Below are positions 43,457 to 50,981 of a stretch of 64,000 nt of DNA, one piece after another. Numbering within the stretch: position 1 is the stretch's first letter; each line of letters starts with the position of its first letter. Source of the stretch: Bacillus sp. OV166 (lineage in GTDB: Bacteria > Bacillota > Bacilli > Bacillales > Cytobacillaceae). The position numbers were made by a program, and so were the translations under genes. The stretch lies in NCBI RefSeq assembly GCF_900177675.1, contig NZ_FXWM01000001.1:3419001-3483000 (forward strand), written 5' to 3'. A model generated the notes under the pieces. It was given only the letters and a program-made list of their open reading frames with translations. It was not told the DNA's origin and ran no database searches.

Positions 43457-45151
43457 ATGTTCAAAAGTGCACCATTTATACTGGATGACTCCTTTACAAA
43501 TGTAAATTATCATATACCATTACTAGAAATAAAAAAGAAACTTAACGAGTACAATTTTGTTATTGTATCAGGTGGAACCTACTTTATCATTACTCATGAT
43601 GAAAACAGCCTGATGGCCTTAGGTGACGACTCCATACCCATTATTGATTGGCTTGAACAGCTCCATTGGCTGGAATCCACCGTCATTTCTGATGTCAATG
43701 AAATCGATACCTCTGTTGATTGGCGCAGACCGGTTCTAGTTAAAAACGAAAAGGGAATAATCGGTGTTTTTTCAGCTGAAAAGAGGATCGAAATGCTTGA
43801 AGAAGAAAACCGCCAAGTTTCTGCTTATTTTCAGAGCTTAGCGGAGACGATTAATGAATCGGTTACAGCGGTCGATCAAGCGGGACATGTCGTCTATTGG
43901 AATACTACAGCAGAAGAAACCTATAAGATTAAAAAAGAGTACATTCTCGGAAAAAAAATAGGGGAACACTTTCGTGATGAATCGATTGTCCTTCACCGAA
44001 TTTTAAATGAAGGACGCCCGGTAAGAGGACAATATCATCGACCTGATAAGGATACGCATGTTCTCATTAACGCTTCACCCATCATGATCGAAAATAGGAT
44101 TATTGGCGGCGTCGCGACCGAACAAAATATCACGAAAATTATCCGGCTTAACGAAGAATTGGATTCAAACTCAACCTTGCTTGTTCAAAAATCCAATCCC
44201 TTTTCAACTCTGGTAAGCGGGAGTCCTAAATTTCAGGAAACCTTGAAGATTGCGCAAAAGGTTGCCCATGCGGATATCCCCATCCATTTAACAGGGGAAC
44301 CTGGGTCTGGTAAGGAAATGCTGGCACAAGCGATTCATTATGGCGGCACAAAAGCCGAAGGTCCTTTTATCACCCTAAACTGTTCGGTCATCCCTCCTGC
44401 CTTGTTGGAAATGGAACTTTTCGGATTTCAAAAGGAAACCTTTACAGCGGAACAAGAAACCTTACAAATCGGCCGGATCGAGCAAGCCTTAGAAGGTACA
44501 TTATTCATAGAAGATATTGATAAGATGCCGCTTCAGGTCCAAGGGAAACTATTAAATTATATGGTCGATCATCGTTTTTACCGGGTGGGTGGAGTTGAGA
44601 AAATTACCTCGCCCACACGAATAATTACCTCCACCTCAGAATCGATTGAGGTTCTCGTGAAACAAGGAAATTTTAACGAGCAGCTTTATTTTCATTTATC
44701 CGTTATTACGATCGATATCCCGCCATTAAGAACCAGAAAAGAGGATATCATTGCTCATGCCCAGAATTATATTCAAGAATTCAGCTCTAAGTATAAAAAG
44801 CCTGTCCCGGAGATCTCTTCTGAAACGATGAACCAGTTAGTGAACTATGATTGGCCAGGAAACATCCGTGAGCTTAGAAACACAATGGAGCGCTTGGTTC
44901 TCCTTAATGACAAATCCGTTATTACCGATGAACATTTGCCTGATAATATGAAGAGTCAGTTGATTGTGAAACAAACGAATAGCCCAATAGGGGAAAGCGA
45001 TCAACAGGAAGATGTTGTAATAAATTCTGAAGTGTTAGAGATTGAGGAAGCATTACGGAAAACGTATGGAAATAAAAGTGCAGCGGCTAACCTTTTAGGG
45101 ATTTCAAGAGGGACATTATATAACAAAATAAAAGAATTTGGATTAAATTAA
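43457..45151 (+). CDS. PAS-AAA+-Fis enhancer-binding-type regulator of proline catabolism, GAFTGA loop lost
   Basis: A 564-residue protein after TTGAAAGG. An N-terminal sensor region (1-110) is followed by a PAS domain (LAETINESVTAVDQAGHVVYWN) and an AAA+ domain with Walker A GEPGSGKEM, the switch region LFIEDIDKMPLQVQGKLL, a degenerate sensor R-finger area and YDWPGNIRELRNTMERLV. A Fis-type HTH ends it (KSAAANLLGISRGTLYNKIKEFG). In canonical sigma-54 activators the loop GAFTGA follows ELFGxxK; here the matching stretch reads ETFTAE. Without that loop, sigma-54 contact is unlikely, so it probably acts as a sigma-A-dependent regulator, as TyrR-type proteins do. It likely senses proline and controls putBC upstream. 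Confidence 0.85.
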   Translation: MFKSAPFILDDSFTNVNYHIPLLEIKKKLNEYNFVIVSGGTYFIITHDENSLMALGDDSIPIIDWLEQLHWLESTVISDVNEIDTSVDWRRPVLVKNEKGIIGVFSAEKRIEMLEEENRQVSAYFQSLAETINESVTAVDQAGHVVYWNTTAEETYKIKKEYILGKKIGEHFRDESIVLHRILNEGRPVRGQYHRPDKDTHVLINASPIMIENRIIGGVATEQNITKIIRLNEELDSNSTLLVQKSNPFSTLVSGSPKFQETLKIAQKVAHADIPIHLTGEPGSGKEMLAQAIHYGGTKAEGPFITLNCSVIPPALLEMELFGFQKETFTAEQETLQIGRIEQALEGTLFIEDIDKMPLQVQGKLLNYMVDHRFYRVGGVEKITSPTRIITSTSESIEVLVKQGNFNEQLYFHLSVITIDIPPLRTRKEDIIAHAQNYIQEFSSKYKKPVPEISSETMNQLVNYDWPGNIRELRNTMERLVLLNDKSVITDEHLPDNMKSQLIVKQTNSPIGESDQQEDVVINSEVLEIEEALRKTYGNKSAAANLLGISRGTLYNKIKEFGLN

Positions 45152-45156
45152 ACGGA

Positions 45157-45188
45157 AAATACACCAACATTGGTGTATTTTTTGTTGA
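45157..45188 (+). terminator. Terminator after the put regulator
   Basis: Perfect stem AATACACCA / TGGTGTATT with a four-base loop, then TTTTGTTG. Confidence 0.9.
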
Positions 45189-45289
45189 ATCTTTACTTTC
45201 CTTTATATTTGAAGGAATGGGGTTCCTAACACAGTTTCTCAGTTTAATTTTTGAATTAAGAAAAAGCCTAAGTTCAACAGATGATCTGA

Positions 45290-45370
45290 TTGACCGTTTT
45301 TGAAACATTAAGGATTACGATTGCTTTTGCCAGTCTAATCGTTGCCGTAATGTCATTTACATACATATAG
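45290..45370 (+). CDS. Second holin-like toxin ORF (26 residues), TTG start, weak initiation site
   Basis: The sequence from TTG 45290 reads LTVFETLRITIAFASLIVAV then MSFTYI, and is 26 codons long like the toxin at 25153. About 65 of 81 bases match, including a 30-base stretch over the TM region. The ATG of copy 1 is TTG here, and the strong AGGGGGTG site is replaced by CAACAGATGATC. The tail has lost its lysines. The stop codon TAG overlaps the AGGAGGG site of the CBS-HEPN gene, so translation of the two could be coupled. It may be a decayed toxin or a leader peptide. Confidence 0.5.
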   Translation: MTVFETLRITIAFASLIVAVMSFTYI

Positions 45371-45382
45371 GAGGGTAAAGCT

Positions 45383-46189
45383 TTGTCATATATTCCAAAG
45401 CAACAGCGTGATAAGGTGAGTTCTTATAAAAATTTACGTTCTTTATACGAGCAAAACATCACTGTGAACAGTATTTCAGAAACTATGGATACTTGTCATC
45501 TTCATGACGATGCCGAAATGATTCAACGTATGATGGTTATAAAAGACTATGATGTTTTAGGTGTTGAAGAAAACGGAATCGTCATTGGTTATGTAGTTAG
45601 AAATGAATTGAAGGAAGGATCCTGTGAAGAATATTATCGGAGTTTTAGTCCGACGGAACTCGTCTCAGAATCAACACCACTGATCGATACGTTATTTTTT
45701 TTAAAAGAGATAGATAGAATATTTATACTAGAAGGAAATAGGGTAACAAAGGTTGTGACACTAGCCGATCTCCAGAAACCTCCGATTCGAATGTTATTAT
45801 TTGGGTTGATTTCATTATTAGAGATGCACCTTTATCGGATTATTAATCATTATTTTCCTGAAGATACCTGGAAGACACATTTAAGTCCCAATCGAATCAG
45901 CTTAGCTGAGGAATTATTTTCACTTAGAAAGTCACAAAATGAAGCTATTCAATTAAGTGATTGTCTACAGATTTGTGATAAAAGAGACATTGTCCTTAAT
46001 GAGAAACCATTAAGGGAACGTTTGGGTATTGAAACAAAAAGCAAGGGGAACCATTATTTCAAACAATTAGAAAAATTAAGAAACAACTTGGCACATTCCC
46101 AGAATATTAATACCCAAAATTCTTGGGATGAAATGTTCTTGCTAATTGAACAGACTGAGAAATTATTAGGAGCATGTGAAAAGATGTGA
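45383..46189 (+). CDS. CBS-domain pair fused to a HEPN-like domain (candidate RNase)
   Basis: A 268-residue protein from TTG 45383, eight bases after AGGAGGG. Residues 28-140 resemble a CBS pair (DAEMIQRMMVIKDYDVLGV, GIVIGYVVRNEL, RIFILEGNRVTKVVTLADLQ). Residues 145-265 are helical and end with LEKLRNNLAHSQNI, which contains R-x4-H (RNNLAH), the catalytic signature of HEPN ribonucleases. CBS pairs bind adenine nucleotides, so the protein could be a nucleotide-gated RNase, with relevance to stress or phage response. No antitoxin gene follows. The 3' end of a second copy survives at 52507-52570. A terminator lies at 46337-46391. Confidence 0.65.
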   Translation: MSYIPKQQRDKVSSYKNLRSLYEQNITVNSISETMDTCHLHDDAEMIQRMMVIKDYDVLGVEENGIVIGYVVRNELKEGSCEEYYRSFSPTELVSESTPLIDTLFFLKEIDRIFILEGNRVTKVVTLADLQKPPIRMLLFGLISLLEMHLYRIINHYFPEDTWKTHLSPNRISLAEELFSLRKSQNEAIQLSDCLQICDKRDIVLNEKPLRERLGIETKSKGNHYFKQLEKLRNNLAHSQNINTQNSWDEMFLLIEQTEKLLGACEKM

Positions 46190-46336
46190 TGTTGAATTTC
46201 TACAGAAAGTGTTTCAAGTGGTAGGTAAAAGATAATAAATACAGGGTAAAGGTAATAGGTTAAGTTGTGAAAACATCAATAGTAGTGGAAAAACTGTAGG
46301 TAAGAATCCTACAGTTTTCTATTTTAAATCCTTCAG

Positions 46337-46391
46337 AAAAAAAGCTGACTTCAAAAGATCACATTTTAGTGATTTGAAATCAGCTTTTTTA
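46337..46391. terminator. Bidirectional terminator between convergent genes
   Basis: A long stem from AAAAAAGCTGA-TTCAAA-ATCAC to GTGAT-GAAA-CAGCTTTTTT, with A-run and T-run on either side, serving the CBS-HEPN gene (plus) and the YsnF-type gene (minus). Confidence 0.9.
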
Positions 46392-46427
46392 TCGTATCTA
46401 AGAATTTCATATTCTATCCAATCCTAT

Positions 46428-47609
46428 TTACTGAGTAGTATTTTTTCTTCTTTTCATTTGATTTTTATTATTTTTATTTTCCTCATCTAAGGAAGAATTT
46501 TCATTATTGTGAGATGCTTCTTCTTTTACAGTAGCTGCTGAAACCGGTACATAACTTTCACTTTCATTTTCCTTAAGAACAGGAGAATCTGTTAGCGTCC
46601 CGCTGGCATTTTCATTTTTACTGGCAGATGATTCTGATTTGTTTTTCTCACTTTGAACCGCGAGGGAACCTGTGCGTTTTTCGCGGGTTTCTTGCTTTTT
46701 AACCTCATTCATTATGGTTGCAATATCGGGATTTCCTTCCACAATCAAAATATTGGGACTTTCCGTAATAACCTCTTCTTGCTCTACAACGGCCAATTGG
46801 GTGACCAGTTTCTTTTCTTCCATTGGCGAGGGGATAGAGCGCTCAATCCGCGCTTCTTCTTTTCTAATGATATCCTGTACCTGCTTTGTTTCTTGAATTT
46901 TTCGCTTGCCTACAATTACTTCTTCAACGACTACCGGTCTTTTCGTTACTTCTATCCGTTCTTCCATAATGGGGATACGAATAATTTCATCCGCAGTAAA
47001 CGGGCTGCCATCAACCTTTCCATCAATGACAGGACGGCGCTCTACATATATTTCTTCTCGAATGAGTGGAACATGCACTGTTCGCTGCTCTTCAACTACT
47101 TCTTTATGGAGCTGTAATTCGCCGACTTGGACACGCTCTTTTATGATATCAAGCTGTTCTTCACGGAGTTGGACGGCGTTTGTTTTTTCAGTCTCATATC
47201 TTTCAGTCTCATATTGTGCTTTATTAACAGAGCTGTCGTAAGTTCCATTCGTATCAACCAGCAAAATCATTTTCCCTTTATTAATTTCCTCTTCACACAG
47301 TTTTGCCGTAAATACTGGTAGTCCTCTTTCAATAAGCCTGTTGGATATAGTGTTTACCTTTCCTCCGCCCATTCCTGCAGTCATTATGGTAATAAAGTTA
47401 TCCATCATAACACCTGCTAAAGTACTCACTTGTACATCCGCTTCTACCATGACTCCAGTGTGTGAAATGACCAATGGAATGCGACTTCTATTTTCTGCCA
47501 CTACCATCATATCTGTTTCACGATGCCCCTGACGTTTCAATTCTTCAATCGCATACAAGACTTCTTGCTCCGAATTAAAGGTTCCAACGATTCTTTTTTC
47601 CATACTCAT
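46428..47609 (-). CDS. General stress protein, DUF1269/17M-like domain plus DUF2382 (YsnF/AvaK)
   Basis: A 393-residue protein after AGGAGGTACGATAGA. The first 100 residues (KRIVGTFNSEQEVLYAIEEL, then VSTLAGVMMDN) match the heat-induced stress protein YflT/17M type. Residues 140-260 form the DUF2382 domain with paired strings (QLREEQLDIIKERVQVGELQ, HVPLIREEIYVERRPV, IRIPIMEERIEVTKRPV). The C-terminus (about 290-393) is low-complexity, rich in Glu, Ser, Asn and Lys. The family is linked to sigma-B controlled stress response in Bacillus, which the promoter found upstream supports. The molecular role is unknown. Confidence 0.85.
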   Translation of the reverse strand: MSMEKRIVGTFNSEQEVLYAIEELKRQGHRETDMMVVAENRSRIPLVISHTGVMVEADVQVSTLAGVMMDNFITIMTAGMGGGKVNTISNRLIERGLPVFTAKLCEEEINKGKMILLVDTNGTYDSSVNKAQYETERYETEKTNAVQLREEQLDIIKERVQVGELQLHKEVVEEQRTVHVPLIREEIYVERRPVIDGKVDGSPFTADEIIRIPIMEERIEVTKRPVVVEEVIVGKRKIQETKQVQDIIRKEEARIERSIPSPMEEKKLVTQLAVVEQEEVITESPNILIVEGNPDIATIMNEVKKQETREKRTGSLAVQSEKNKSESSASKNENASGTLTDSPVLKENESESYVPVSAATVKEEASHNNENSSLDEENKNNKNQMKRRKNTTQ

Positions 47610-47673
47610 TCTATCGTACCTCCTAAAATATAGTTAATGTGGAATATAAAGTACATCCGCATTTAATGTATAT

Positions 47674-47699
47674 CTACCCGAGAGGTATCCACTTGAAAC
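47674..47699 (-). promoter_or_regulatory. Candidate sigma-B promoter of the YsnF-type gene
   Basis: On the minus strand GTTTCA is followed after 14 bases by GGGTAG; the sigma-B consensus is GTTTAA-N12-15-GGGTAT. It lies 65 bp upstream of the start codon. One mismatch in each hexamer. Confidence 0.5.
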
Positions 47700-47955
47700 A
47701 TGTAAAAATCGAAATGAAGGATAATATTTTGTAAAAAAAATAAGAAGTTTACCTAAAAACAAGTCAAATAGGCACATTTCTAGAGCTACTTTCCGAAATT
47801 TAAAAATAATAACCAACGTAAATGTGACGCAACCACCGCCAAAAGCGACACGATAACGTATAACGAATAAACGAAGTGCCGATTTCTATTAAAGAGAAGT
47901 TGTCACTATTTTTATTTTATAGGGGGAATTATGAAAACTTTAAAGTATAATATGA

Positions 47956-47988
47956 AATATGTTTGTAGGGAACAGTAGCAAACATATT
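47956..47988. promoter_or_regulatory. Inverted repeat upstream of the sensor kinase
   Basis: Perfect ten-base arms AATATGTTTG / CAAACATATT with a 13-base spacer, 58 bp before the kinase ATG. The half-site ATATGTTT also forms the palindrome at the put promoter (40613-40637). It may be an operator or an mRNA stem. The rest of the 437-bp gap (47610-48046) shows nothing further. Confidence 0.4.
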
Positions 47989-48046
47989 GAAAATGAATAT
48001 CTTCTGCACCAATCAGGTATTGAACAGATTATGAAAGGTAACAAAA

Positions 48047-49297
48047 ATGAGTATAATAAAGGATTTTTTGCTGCAATTAACGTTTATGGTAATACCCATT
48101 TTTACGTACTTTACATTTATTACGGAGAGGGTAAAAAGTGATAAAAATAGAAACGTAATAATGTCCATTTTGTGGGGCATATCAATATTATTTTGCATGT
48201 CCTTTCCAGTGAGTTTTGGCCAAAATGCTCGTTTGGAGTTAAGAATTATTCCTCTATTATTAGGGACCTTATACGGCGGATTTTGGCCAGGCATCTTCCT
48301 TTCAGTGCTAATCATACTTTATCGACTTTATTCTGGAATCAGTATAGGATTTTATAATACTTTTCTTGTCTTATTATTTACATTGCCTGTTATATTGTTT
48401 TTTCAAAAATCATTTGCAAGTTCGCATAAAGATAAAAGGATTAAAATTGCTGTTGGTCTTTCCTTTTACTACTGTCTAATTGGCCTTACTTTTTTTGGTA
48501 TTCTAAGAGGTTTTTCCATAGATCATCTTAAAGTACCGATTATTCATCTTATCTTTGTAGTGGTAGTTACTTGGTTCTTCACTATGTTAAATGAAACGAT
48601 TAGGGAGATTCATCAGCTTCGATCAGAGATGCTGAACTCAGAGAAATTACGAGTGATAAGTGAGTTAACAAGTGTTTTCGCTCATGAAATTAGAAATCCG
48701 ATGCAAGTGACTCGTGGCTTTCTGCAACTTCTAGACGAGCCTGATTTGCCTAAAGAAAAGAAGGGATATATCCAAATTTCCATTGAAGAATTAGATCGTG
48801 CAAATGAAATTATTAATGATTTTTTATCCTTTGGAAAACCCACAATAAATAACAGCGATAGAATCGACGTAGGTTATCAGTTACAACGTGTAGTAAATAT
48901 CCTTCAAGGTTACTCCCTGAAACATAATGTTGAAATTAAAACTGATTTTTTGGATAACTGTTGGATTTATGCTAATCCTCAAAAATTGAACCAGTCATTG
49001 ATTAATATTTTAAAAAATGCGATAGAGTCTATGCCGAATGGTGGAATGGTTTGGATTACATGTACTTCAACAGAAGATGGATTTATAAAGATTATCATTA
49101 AGGACCAAGGAATTGGTATGACAAAAAAGCAAATAAATAGGCTTGGATCTCCGTTTTATTCCTTAAAGGAACGTGGGACAGGACTTGGAATGATGGTAAG
49201 TTTTCAAATTGTCCATTCTTTCAATGGTAAAATACAAGTGAACAGTGAAAAGGATATAGGGACAGAAGTTATTATTCTTTTACCCCAGATATCCTAA
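48047..49297 (+). CDS. Membrane sensor histidine kinase (5TM-LYT type, KinB-like)
   Basis: A 416-residue protein, ATG after GAAAGGTAACAAAA. About five to six TM helices fill residues 1-180, with the 5TM-5TMR_LYT pattern (RLELRIIPLLLGTLYGGFWP). The phosphoacceptor His lies in FAHEIRNPMQVTRGFLQLL, with N-box QSLINILKNAIESMPNGG, G1 IKDQGIGM and G2 GTGLGMM in the ATPase domain. It has no adjacent response regulator. This architecture matches KinB, which feeds the Spo0F/Spo0A phosphorelay, so a role in sporulation input is plausible but not shown. Confidence 0.85.
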   Translation: MSIIKDFLLQLTFMVIPIFTYFTFITERVKSDKNRNVIMSILWGISILFCMSFPVSFGQNARLELRIIPLLLGTLYGGFWPGIFLSVLIILYRLYSGISIGFYNTFLVLLFTLPVILFFQKSFASSHKDKRIKIAVGLSFYYCLIGLTFFGILRGFSIDHLKVPIIHLIFVVVVTWFFTMLNETIREIHQLRSEMLNSEKLRVISELTSVFAHEIRNPMQVTRGFLQLLDEPDLPKEKKGYIQISIEELDRANEIINDFLSFGKPTINNSDRIDVGYQLQRVVNILQGYSLKHNVEIKTDFLDNCWIYANPQKLNQSLINILKNAIESMPNGGMVWITCTSTEDGFIKIIIKDQGIGMTKKQINRLGSPFYSLKERGTGLGMMVSFQIVHSFNGKIQVNSEKDIGTEVIILLPQIS

Positions 49298-49406
49298 AGA
49301 TTAACTATTAATGTAAGAATGCTGAACAATCCCTTTTTTTGATCAGGAATAATAACAATTTTTCTGCAGAAAATACTTCTATTAAATTCAAAATAGGAGT
49401 GTATAT

Positions 49407-49769
49407 ATGGAACAAACACTTTATGAAAAAGTTGGCGGAGAAGCAGCGATTGCAAAAGTTGTGGACTATTTTTACTCCGAGTTGGTTCTTAAGGATGAGA
49501 CAGTTAATCATTTCTTTAAAGAAACGGATATGGAAAAACAACGCCGTCATCAGTCAAAATTTATTAGTTTTGCATTAGGCGGTCCAAATCAATATTCTGG
49601 TCAATCTATGGCAAAAGCTCACCAAGGAATGAATCTCCAACCAGCCCATTTTAATGCTATTGTAAAACATCTTCACGATGCTCTTGCTCACTTTGGAGTG
49701 AATGAAAGAGACATAGATACAGCTTTAACTAAAGTAGCTTCACTAAGAGACGATATTTTGTATCAATAA
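49407..49769 (+). CDS. Group 1 truncated haemoglobin
   Basis: A 120-residue globin after AGGAGTGTATAT. It starts MEQTLYEKVGGEAAIAKVVDYFY, with the family glycines GG, the B10 tyrosine (FYSELV) and the proximal histidine in KAHQGMNL. Group 1 (trHbN) proteins bind O2 and NO and can detoxify NO or deliver O2. It has no TM or signal and is followed by a terminator, so it is a single-gene unit. Confidence 0.9.
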   Translation: MEQTLYEKVGGEAAIAKVVDYFYSELVLKDETVNHFFKETDMEKQRRHQSKFISFALGGPNQYSGQSMAKAHQGMNLQPAHFNAIVKHLHDALAHFGVNERDIDTALTKVASLRDDILYQ

Positions 49770-49804
49770 CTGCTATTCTGCTAATGGATCCTAGAAGGAA
49801 GATC

Positions 49805-49833
49805 GAGCTGCCACTAAGGTAGCTTTTTCTTTT
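49805..49833 (+). terminator. Terminator after the truncated haemoglobin
   Basis: Stem AGCTGCC / GGTAGCT with a short loop and TTTTTCTTTTT. A GC-rich stem TCTCCGGG / CCCGGAGA follows at about 49872-49904, downstream of the convergent LysR gene. Confidence 0.75.
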
Positions 49834-49921
49834 TAACAATGTGAGTTTGCACGTTTCTTTCTTAAGAATATTGTTAATCTCCGGGCCTGGCACGACCCGG
49901 AGAATGTTCTTTAAGAAATTT

Positions 49922-50833
49922 TTACTTTCTAAACTCATTTAATCTTTCGTAGGTTTCAAGTAAGAAATCATAAAACAATTCTTCGGTTGGGAGCAGTTGA
50001 CGTTGTGTCGGGTAGATGACACCGACTGTGCGTGAGAGACTCGCATCTGATATGGGAATCACGACGGTGGAGCGCGGTGTGTTATCTACCAATGTCATCT
50101 CTGGCATTAATGCTAACCCTAAGCCAGCAGACACTAACCCTTTTAATGCATCAATATCTTTCCCTTCGAATGCGATTTGTGGTGAAAAACCTGCATCCTT
50201 ACATGCTTGAACAACCTGTTCGCGAAATACAAATCCTTCAGGTAGGACACAAAATGGGTCATTTCTTAAATCCCGTAACCGAATCGATTCCCGATCAGAT
50301 AATGGATGATGAAGAGGGATGAGGGCAACGATATTTTCTGTAAATAACGTAACTCCTTTGATTTTTTTTTCTTTTTCCGGATTGGGCATGGGTGCCATCA
50401 TGGCCAAATTAAATTCCCCATTTACCACACCATCAATTAAATCATAATAAAGAGCATTGCTCATTTGAAATTTCGCATCCGGGTACCGAGTGCGAAAAGC
50501 ATAAATGATGGAAGGCAATGTATGGGCGGCCATGCTAATAGGGAACGCAATTCGAACGGTTCCTTTTTCCGGATTTAAATTTTCTTCTACTTCTCTCTTT
50601 GCATCCTCCATCAAATACCACACGTGTTTCATACGATCATAAAAAATTCTTCCTATAGGGGTTAACTTTACGCTTCTTCCCTCACGAATAAAAAGTTTCA
50701 CACCTAATTCGTCTTCTAAATTGAAGATTTGCCTGCTAACGGAAGACTGGGCAACATGTAAGACATCTGCTGCCTCTGTTACATGCTCTCTTTTAGCCAC
50801 TTCTAGGAAATATTGAATTTGCCTCGTCTCCAT
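49922..50833 (-). CDS. LysR family transcriptional regulator, GltC-like
   Basis: A 303-residue LTTR. The N-terminal HTH reads METRQIQYFLEVAKREHVTE and SSVSRQIFNLEDELGVKLFIREGR. The effector domain has the usual two lobes (GTVRIAFPISMAAHTLP, FNLAMMAPMP, LVSAGLGLALMPEMT). The N-terminus and length are close to GltC, the activator of glutamate synthase, and the gene is divergent from gdhA with 148 bp between starts. It most likely controls gdhA and its own expression in response to 2-oxoglutarate or glutamate. Confidence 0.85.
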   Translation of the reverse strand: METRQIQYFLEVAKREHVTEAADVLHVAQSSVSRQIFNLEDELGVKLFIREGRSVKLTPIGRIFYDRMKHVWYLMEDAKREVEENLNPEKGTVRIAFPISMAAHTLPSIIYAFRTRYPDAKFQMSNALYYDLIDGVVNGEFNLAMMAPMPNPEKEKKIKGVTLFTENIVALIPLHHPLSDRESIRLRDLRNDPFCVLPEGFVFREQVVQACKDAGFSPQIAFEGKDIDALKGLVSAGLGLALMPEMTLVDNTPRSTVVIPISDASLSRTVGVIYPTQRQLLPTEELFYDFLLETYERLNEFRK

Positions 50834-50867
50834 TTTTTAATCACTCCAGATTCATGCGTTAAATGCA

Positions 50868-50887
50868 TTAATTTCATCGGAAATTAA
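50868..50887. promoter_or_regulatory. Perfect 20-bp palindrome between the LysR gene and gdhA
   Basis: TTAATTTC-ATCG-GAAATTAA, two eight-base arms with a four-base spacer, containing a T-N11-A core as expected for LysR-type sites. It lies 35 bp from the regulator start and 95 bp from the gdhA start. Confidence 0.6.
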
Positions 50888-50981
50888 GATTGAAACTATT
50901 AATTATAAAATTATAAAATGAAAATACATTTAAGAAAAGTAATTTTTCACTGTATTTAATAAATTTTTAGGGGCGAACGTT

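Noticed and set aside
46653..47241. Overlapping plus-strand frames of 154, 111 and 74 codons
   Set aside because: They are antisense to the DUF2382 stress protein, rich in Ser/Phe codons mirrored from Glu/Lys codons, and have no ribosome binding sites.
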